Origin: Diospyros lotus | Lineage: Eukaryota; Streptophyta; Magnoliopsida; Ericales; Ebenaceae | Length of the DNA stretch: 64,000 bases | Assembly: GCF_014633365.1 (NCBI RefSeq) | Contig: NC_068350.1 | Coordinates: forward strand, 28,077,119 to 28,141,118 | Direction of reading: 5' to 3' | Shown here: positions 57,421 through 64,000 of the stretch, piece after piece | Numbering within the stretch: position 1 is the stretch's first letter | Layout of the letters: each line of letters begins with the position of its first letter | Made by a program: the position numbers and the translations under genes | The notes under the pieces: generated by a model | What the model was told of the DNA's origin: nothing | Database searches by the model: none | What the model saw: the letters and a program-made list of their open reading frames with translations, nothing else

Positions 57421-58966
57421 ATTGCTAGTCCCTTAGCAATCAAATTAAATGCACGAATGCTTCAACATTCACAAATTCATTGATAGTGCAAATCTCGTAT
57501 GTGAAGCAAAAATGTATGGTCAGTAGCATAGGGACTTCGGACAATCAAAGGAATGTTTATTATTTGAACTTTTGTCTCGGGCATATTAAGTTAAATCAAT
57601 CAGCATATTACATTCAATTCTCTAAGCTTTGATTGCAAACTTCACTGGATATGTTTCTCTTCAATAAAATGTTCACTCAAAGTTGCTCTCAAGGATGTAC
57701 CTCAATTTGGAGTGGATGCAAATCAAGTTCGAAGAGGTATCATCAATCATCAAAAATGCTATTAAGGAAGGAAAGGACCTGACATAGCTTCATGATTAGA
57801 ATAGCATCTCAATGAATAACATTTAAAATTAACCAAGTCTCCTTACTCTTGAAATTATATCCTGAAATTACATGATTGATAGAACCAAGAGGGATCTTTC
57901 TGGGAAGAAATGGGGCCAAATGGTGAAGTGGTATAGCAAAGGGGATGATGGAAATCAAAAGAATTATTAGGTCTCGGGAATTTTCCACTAAAAACTGAAG
58001 ATTTTTTTTTTTTTTTGAAACAGAAAAATAAAATGCACATGTGATGCATTCATGCATCAATAGCTAAAATCATATCAGGGCACCTAAATTCAGTTGGTTG
58101 TATCCGAACCTGAATCTAACTGCTATTCCAACTGATAATGAGCAAGCTTCCATTGCTTCACCCTCAATGGCTACGGGGGGTGTTTTTAATGTCCCAGACT
58201 TAGAGACAACCATTTATCTTAAATGGTAAAGTGGTCTTTTAACGTCAGATTCCTAGACGATTTTTTTTTTTTTTTGGTAAACTACTGAGTAATTCCTGAG
58301 ACCTAATCAATTGATAAGAAAAAAATGTCAAGGCTATGACTTGGACGGAGGGAATGATGCAACTGGTCATGAAGAGTTTCAATGGGCTATAAGTGGAAGC
58401 TGATCGAAACAATAGGTTGATTGGCTCAACTAGTAGGAAGATGATCCCTTTATGATGTTCCATAAATCAGCGCTATTCATTCAACTGGTTTCAAGCTTAG
58501 AGTCAGTTAAAATTAGCCGCGATCATTAAAGACACTCAAAGCAAAATGTTGTTTTGAAGCTATTGAAAGACAAGAGAATCAACAAAATATTTTATTGCAT
58601 GAATATGTGTTATTTCACTCAGAATAAAATGTTATGAAGCTCTAACACTTATTTTGGTAACAAATCTCCACTTAATTTGAGAATTTGGGCAATTTGCTGA
58701 TCATTTCACCATGTTTTGTATGCCATCCAAACAAATGAATAGAAATAAGGCACCCTAAGTAGTCCTGGTCCTGGTTCTAAATCTCATACAGTTCTGTTTT
58801 CAAATAAAAGATTATCATTCAAATAACCAGTTGTGAATCTAAAGCGTCGAGCACAATAATCTGAAGCATAGAGTAAGCAAAGTCATTTTTATTGAAAAAT
58901 GAAGATGTGATTAAACTTTGCAGTTCATAGGTACAGAAATTAAATATGAAATATCAAATCCTATGA
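57421..58966 (-). other. 3' untranslated region of element G
   Basis: AT-rich with A/T homopolymers; no reading frame or motif recognised between the extra ORF and the polypurine tract. Confidence 0.5.
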
Positions 58967-60523
58967 CTACTCAGTGCCATCCGTGGCATCATCGGAAGTA
59001 GAGTTCTCCTCAGTGGAGTTTCCAGAGGGAGTCTTTGATGAAGGATCAGTAGGAGGAATAGAGGTAGAAGATGGAATGGTGGGGTGAGAAGGTGCTGCAT
59101 GCTCAGGCTGCGGATGCGCCCCTGATGTAGAAGGTGCACCCTCTTCCTCTCGCCAGATGTCAATGGTCTTCTGTATGCAAGTCTCAGCATCGGCCAACTT
59201 GTCCTTTGAAGACTTTTGTGGAAGCTCTTCTATGGGTGTGCTCAGAAGCTGACCTACTCTCTTGTCCATCGCAGTGTAACGTTCATTCATGGTCATTATT
59301 CCTGAATAGATGACTCTCTTCCTCCAATGTAGATCCTCATAAATGGCCTCCTGTCTCTCTTGGATCTTCTTCAGTGATTGCTCCACTAGGGCTTCATGTT
59401 TCACTTGCCTTTCTTGCATTTCCTTGACTATCTCACATAAGCCTCTGAGAGTATGATCTTCCTCTTGTCTCTCTTCCTGATCTTCATGTAGTGGCGGTTC
59501 TTGAGTTGGTCCTTCTTGTGCTTCAACCTGCCTGCCTGATGCCTCTCCTTTCTCGGGTGTTGTTGCTTCAAGCCTCTTTAACTGCCCACTGCTCCTTCAT
59601 ATAGATCCTGGGCTGATCCTATCCATTGGCTTGATGAGTTCAAAAGTTTCCTTCTCTTTTACCCCGTGCCTTAGTACAAAATAGGTAATCAATCCCCCAA
59701 AGGGTAGTCCTCCACCCCTATGTCCATGCTTGGCCACTAGGTTTATGGTATCAAAAATGTGCTTGGCCAAGTCTATGTGTACTCCCAGGATCATCTTTCC
59801 CATGAATGTGGCTTGCTTAACCAAAACACTGCCAGTGAATGCGTGGGGCATGAAGTGAGAACACAGAAGCCTATGTAGGATGATGCATTTAGGGGACAAA
59901 TTCTTCTTTGGGAGGGTAGGACTTAACCAAAAAGCATCATCTGCCTCTGTCAACAACCTAGCCAGATTTTCTTTTCCTAAGTCTACACTTGCCTCCTCAA
60001 CGTCTCTTGGTGATGCCTCTCTTGGGATTTGGAAGGTTTCAGAAATATCAGAGGACTTTAACTCTATTTTCACTTTTCTTACTTCAGTGATCAAGCACCT
60101 ATTTCCCGAATCATCTCTGTCACTGGTTATATTTGAGTAAAATTCTTTGACTAAGGGAACTATGGCCTTGTGTTGAAACTTAACCCAAGTTTTCCATCCT
60201 TTGGCAGTAATCAATGACAACAAATCACATGGGGGTTCTTCAAATCGTTCAAGCATAATTCCCCTCTCACAAAGCACTGGCCTCTTAGCATACCTCTCAA
60301 CATAATTCTTTTCAGCCGCGGGGCTAATGAACCTGATATTGGAATATGGAGGGTTCAAATCTATGGTTGGGGTGGCAGCGGGTCCTTTTCCTTTCTGCCT
60401 CTTTGAGGCCCTAGAGCTTTCTCCTACGGCCTTGGGGCGTTTTTGCTTTGGAGACATGTTAATTTGAGGGTTGTTTGGTCTAGGGAGTTGGTTCTGGGAT
60501 TTTACCGAACAGTTGGTAGGCAC
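58967..60523 (-). CDS. Extra ORF of element G (plant transposon protein, Transposase_32-like)
   Basis: A 308-residue open frame (60523-59597) and a following 150-residue frame (59419-58967) lie in the same phase and are separated by one TGA at 59597-59599, which fits a CGA-to-TGA change. A second in-frame ATG at 60457 may be the true start. The N-terminus is basic, PKQKRPK and RASKRQKGKG, like a nuclear localisation signal. Then come ERYAKRPVLCERGIMLERF, GWKTWVKFQHKAIVPLVKEF, YSNITSD and GGGLPFGGLITYFV, which resemble the putative plant transposon protein domain found in Athila elements. The end is helical and then Ser/Thr/Pro-rich and acidic. No membrane segment is visible, so an envelope role is unlikely. 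Function unknown. Whether the TGA is real decay cannot be decided here. Confidence 0.7.
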
Positions 60524-60690
60524 AAACTGGTTCCTCTCTTTTCTTCTTCTTTCAACTTCCCAACCAATCCTTTCTTTGACACACTGATCTCCTTCACTTC
60601 CTCTTCACAACAACTCCTTCATCCAATCAATTAAATTCGAATTTAAACAATGGGAACAACTCTTACCTCTCGGCTGTTCTCTTCCTAGAA

Positions 60691-61829
60691 TATTCGAATG
60701 CAGCGACCCCCTATTCGAATGCTTGCGGACTGTTCTTCCTTGTACGAAATCGGACTGATCTTCGGATAGATGCAATGGATGATGAATGAAGGCATTTAGA
60801 ATAGGGTAACAAGATATATAGAAAGGGTTCGGGTGGATGAATGAATGATCGTACCGATTAAGGAGAGGTTTTCATCTTTAAAGGGGGGGCGTCGATTTGG
60901 ATTTCAGGGACGGTTATGAGGTTAACAGGAGCATCATTCGAATGATACTGGGGTTATACGAATGATAGAGGCAGATTTGAATGGAAGCTGGGCAATTCGA
61001 ATGATAGCTCGGGTCTCAGAACAATGGGTAGAAGGGGATTCGAATGACAGAGAGAGAATGCGAATGTTCGCTGAAAGCTTTTAAAGGGCCAGACGCCTCA
61101 TTCGAATGTGGAAAAATTCATTCGAATGAATTTTAAACAGTAACTTGGCTTATCGAAGGATTTGAGCCACTCATTCGAATGCAATAGTACTTTCATTCGA
61201 ACGGATTTCTTGGTCATTCGAATAACTATGAGTGTCATTCGAATGAATCTGGCAGCACACTCTCAAAGAGGGCATTGAATAGAATGATCATTCGAATGCA
61301 AAAATCTTCATTCGAATAACTTTGAACACATTTTATTATTATTATTATTATTATTATTTTTATATATATATTTTGTTATTATTATTATTATTATTATTTT
61401 TATTTATTTATTTTATTATTTTTTTATTATTATTTTTTTTATTTTATTTTTTTTAGGGCAAATTAACTAAATTGAAACTATATTCGGATGTTAGAAATGG
61501 ATTCGGATGAAGGGTAGGTTATTCGAATGAACTTGAGGATATTCGAATGCTGGCTTCAATTTTTTAAAGAAATAGCATATTCATTCTAATGAATTTTGAG
61601 TATGGAGAAATTTATTCGAATGAATTTTAAACAGTAATTTCATTTGTGAAGGAATTTGGCCAGCTATTCGAATGCAACAGTACTTTCATTCGAATGAATT
61701 TTGAACATATTCGAATACAACAGAGGCTATTCGAATGCTTTCTTGCTTTCTTTAACAGCTCACCGGTCATTCGAATGGTTTACAACGCATTCGAATGACT
61801 AAGCTCATCTGGATACAGAATTCGAATAA
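60691..61829. repeat. Array of about 28 ATTCGAAT-type palindromes between integrase and the extra ORF of G
   Basis: Same consensus YATTCGAATR as in the LTR of G, with variants TTCGGAT, TTTGAAT, TACGAAT and one CATCTGGATAC of the E type. The phrase CATTCGAATGCAACAGTACT with ATTCGAATGAATTT downstream occurs near 61670 here and near 56740 in the LTR, so the two arrays share an origin. The array is interrupted by a TTA-rich microsatellite. Confidence 0.9.
61331..61454. repeat. (TTA)n and T/A-rich microsatellite
   Basis: Runs of ATT/TTA repeats with T tracts, placed inside the ATTCGAAT array. Confidence 0.9.
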
Positions 61830-62180
61830 CAGCAAAGAATTTTTTTTTATACATTTCCAAACACCTAAACACAAAATTCAAACCCACACAGAATGTCATT
61901 AAATGAGCAAGGATCAACACAACAGTTCAGGCATACCTTTATCCCACCCAACTTGCTTTGAACAATTCTTAAAAACGAGGATATAAGGAATACCTGGAGA
62001 TCTTCAGAAACACAAAGGTCCAATTGCTTACTTGGATGTTGCTGGTAGCCTTCATTGCATGTGTGGATCCGTGAGCTTGCTTCAATACTAAAATCAAGAT
62101 AAAGAGTGATAACAGTTCATGAAAGCAAAACATTAATTTCCCTTTTTTATATATATATATATATTTTTTTTAATTAACCA

Positions 62181-63365
62181 CTACCCAATGGGTGGTTCTG
62201 TAAGGTCCATGCTCTCTTCCTGTTCATTCAAAGATTCATAGTATGGTTTTAGACGTTGTCCATTCACTTTGAGAATCTGACCAGATTGAAGATTTTCAAT
62301 ATCAAATACACCATGAGCTGAGATGGAACGAATTTTGAAGGGCCCAGTCCACCTTGACTTGAGTTTTCCAGGAAACAGATGGAGCCTTGAATCGTAAAGT
62401 AGCACATGTTGACCTATACAAAAAAATTTCCTGTTAATGTGCTGGTCATGTAATTTCTTCATGTGCATCTTAGAAAACTTGGCATTCTCAAATGCCTCGT
62501 TTCTAAGTTCCTCAAGCTCATTCAGTTGCACCTTTCTGTTAAGTTCCACCTCTTCTAAACTTTCATTCATCTTCCTGATGGCCCAGTAAGCTTTGTGCTC
62601 AACCTCTACTGGCAGATGACATGGTTTTCCATAAACCAGTCGATAGGGAGACATGCCCAATATGGTTTTATGTGCAGTCCTATAGGCCCAAAGAGCATTG
62701 ATCAACCTCAAAGACCAATCCTTTCGGTTGGAATTGACAGTTTTTTCTAAAATGCGCTTGATCTCCCTATTTGCCAATTCTGCCTGGCCATTTGTCTGAG
62801 GGTGGTATGGCATTGAGACCTTATGAACTACCCCATACTTTTTCATTAATTCTGCCACTGGCTTGTTACAGAAATGAGAACCCCCATCACTGATGATGGC
62901 ACGAGGCATTCCAAACCTACTGAAAATGTTTTCTTTGAAAAATTTTACCACTATCCTGTGATCATTTGTCCTTGTTGGGATTGCCTCAACCCACTTGGAA
63001 ACATAGTCTACAGCAAGAAGGATGTATTCATGACCAAGCGAGTTAACAAAAGGGCCCATAAAATCTATTCCCCAATAATCAAAAAATTCAAGAACCAGAA
63101 TGGGCTGCAAATGCATCATACTCTTTTTTATCAGACTTCCTAACCTCTGGCATCTATCACATGACAAGCAAAACTGGTGTACACCCCTAAACATGGTAGG
63201 CCAGTAAAATCCACTTTGTAGGATTTTTGCTATGGTTTTCCGGGTAGAGAAATGACCTCCACAAGCAAGGGTGTGATAGAAGTTCATAACACTATGTTGC
63301 TCATGTTCTAGAATGCATCTTCGCACAATTTGATCAGCACAATATTTAAACAGATATGGTTCATC
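62181..63365 (-). CDS. pol: Integrase of element G
   Basis: The frame opens after the TAG at 63366. Counting from the codon at 63326, the HHCC zinc finger is H18, H25, C56 and C59, and the catalytic triad is D88 (GIDFMG), D147 (SDGGSHF) and E183 (QAELANRE), with the standard 35-residue spacing. The C-terminal part reads [31 protein letters not shown] and [14 protein letters not shown], typical of Athila/Tat. Integrase catalyses insertion of the DNA copy into the chromosome. No premature stop lies in this segment, so the enzyme part looks intact. It is normally made as part of the pol polyprotein. Confidence 0.9.
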   Translation of the reverse strand, partial: DEPYLFKYCADQIVRRCILEHEQHSVMNFYHTLACGGHFSTRKTIAKILQSGFYWPTMFRGVHQFCLSCDRCQRLGSLIKKSMMHLQPILVLEFFDYWGIDFMGPFVNSLGHEYILLAVDYVSKWVEAIPTRTNDHRIVVKFFKENIFSRFGMPRAIISDGGSHFCNKPVAELMKKYGVVHKVSMPYHPQTNGQAELANREIKRILEKTVNSNRKDWSLRLINALWAYRTAHKTILGMSPYRLVYGKPCHLPVEVEHKAYWAIRKMNESLEEVELNRKVQLNELEELRNEAFENAKFSKMHMKKLHDQHINRKFFCIGQHVLLYDSRLHLFPGKLKSRWTGPFKIRSISAHGVFDIENLQSGQILKVNGQRLKPYYESLNEQEESMDLTEPPIG

Positions 63366-64000
63366 CTAGAAAAATGTTCTGACCTTCCTGAAAAAAATTT
63401 GTCTATCTGGCTTAGTCCAATGACTGGGAACTGTTCCTACAGCTAAATAATTAGCTATGTCAGCGTACCAAGGGGCAGAAGTTAATCTACTCACATGAAG
63501 AATATGTTCATCAGGAAAGTTATCAGGAATGGATCCCTTAGTAAGATCCTGACCTGGGATTCTAGACAGATGGTCAGCTACAACATTTTCTACTCCCTTT
63601 TTATCCTTAATTTCTATGTGGAACTCTTGGAGGAGCAGAATCCACCTAATGAGGCGTGGCTTGGTGTTTTGCTTGGTGAGCAGATATTTCAAAGCAGTGT
63701 GATCTGTGTACACAATCACCTTTGATCCTATCAAGTATGACCTAAATTTATCCAATGCAAACACCACAGCCAACAATTCTTTTTCTGTGGTAATGTAATT
63801 TCTCTGGGCTTCATTTAAGGTTCTGCTAGCATAGTAAATGACATGGGGCTTATTCTCTTTGCTCTGTCCTAACACAGCCCCTATGACATAATCACTCGCA
63901 TCACACATTAGTTCAAAAGGTAAAGTCCAGTCAGGAGGTTGTATGATGGGTGCAGTGATAAGTGCATGTTTCAGCTTCTCAAAGGCACTTTGACAATTTG
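63366..64000 (-). CDS. pol: Reverse transcriptase end and RNase H of element G (partial)
   Basis: The window edge cuts the gene on its N-terminal side. Readable are [61 protein letters not shown] and VVADHLSR, that is the connection region and RNase H, which degrades the RNA strand of the hybrid. One in-frame TAG at 63366-63368, where the usual motif has W before D-E-P, separates it from integrase and fits a TGG-to-TAG change. Confidence 0.9.
   Translation of the reverse strand, partial: NCQSAFEKLKHALITAPIIQPPDWTLPFELMCDASDYVIGAVLGQSKENKPHVIYYASRTLNEAQRNYITTEKELLAVVFALDKFRSYLIGSKVIVYTDHTALKYLLTKQNTKPRLIRWILLLQEFHIEIKDKKGVENVVADHLSRIPGQDLTKGSIPDNFPDEHILHVSRLTSAPWYADIANYLAVGTVPSHWTKPDRQIFFRKVRTFF

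Larger units (their letters stand above)
55386..64000 (-). mobile_element. Element G: Athila-like Ty3/gypsy retrotransposon, running off the right edge
   Basis: On the - strand it has reverse transcriptase/RNase H and integrase, a motif-array spacer, an extra ORF, a 3' untranslated region, a polypurine tract and a 3' LTR. The 5' part and its LTR lie outside the window. It interrupts gene H. The coding parts have only two premature stops, so it is the best preserved element here. Confidence 0.85.

Noticed and set aside
58967..60523. Envelope protein of an endogenous retrovirus
   Set aside because: The ORF has no signal peptide or membrane segment and instead a basic nuclear-signal-like N-terminus.

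Overview
The window looks like repeat-rich intergenic DNA from a flowering plant, most likely a dicot. It consists almost entirely of nested LTR retrotransposons. The evidence is tRNA-primed binding sites, polypurine tracts, TG...CA LTR ends, 5-bp target duplications, and Ty3/gypsy gag-pol proteins of the plant Athila and Del/Tekay types. I found no rRNA, tRNA, CRISPR array, bacterial operon or confident host protein gene. The only stretches that might be single-copy host DNA are 35417-37317 and 37738-39245.

Layout. (1) 1-1723 is an LTR-like fragment with a GTCGAC array; 1724-2215 is unassigned and holds interrupted palindromes. (2) 2216-2456 and 9591-9774 are two halves of a copia-like sequence split by element D (2457-9585, + strand, TSD CACTC), a Del/Tekay-like element with decayed gag, no integrase and a 5' LTR that has lost about 1.1 kb. 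(3) 9775-11152 (F1) is a truncated LTR. (4) 11153-19016 (E, - strand) is a decayed Del/Tekay-like element whose two LTRs each carry about 30 copies of a CpG-centred palindrome. (5) K, an old Tat-like element on the - strand, survives in pieces at 19017-19424, 30793-31962, 33704-33879 and 35223-35416. It was invaded by element C (19425-30792, - strand, no recognisable genes inside), by solo LTR F2 (31963-33698) and by a solo LTR at 33880-35217. (6) 35417-39245 is possible host DNA with a copia-type solo LTR at 37323-37732. (7) Element I (39246-52412, + strand) is Athila-like, with all gag-pol domains but several stop codons. Its integrase is split by solo LTR B (46526-49335), from the same family as the LTRs of C. 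(8) H (52413-55385, - strand) is a broken Transposase_28-type gene, interrupted by a solo LTR of the I family. (9) G (55386 to the right edge, - strand) is the best preserved element: Athila-like, with an intact integrase triad, an extra ORF after pol and two ATTCGAAT arrays.

How the parts relate. In I, E and G most recognisable stop codons fit C-to-T or G-to-A transitions, in I mainly at CHG sites, as expected of methylated plant transposons. At least five solo LTRs with matching or nearly matching flanks point to frequent LTR-LTR recombination.

The most interesting signal is a shared 10-bp palindromic consensus, YATYCGRATR. It recurs tens of times in the LTRs of E, and in both the LTR and the post-integrase region of G, two lineages that look otherwise unrelated. 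Other CpG-centred or interrupted palindromes (AGTCGACT, CATTAACTCTTAATG) form similar arrays elsewhere. The arrangement resembles dispersed protein-binding-site arrays such as those used by VANDAL anti-silencing proteins, but that function is only a hypothesis here. All matches were judged by eye.
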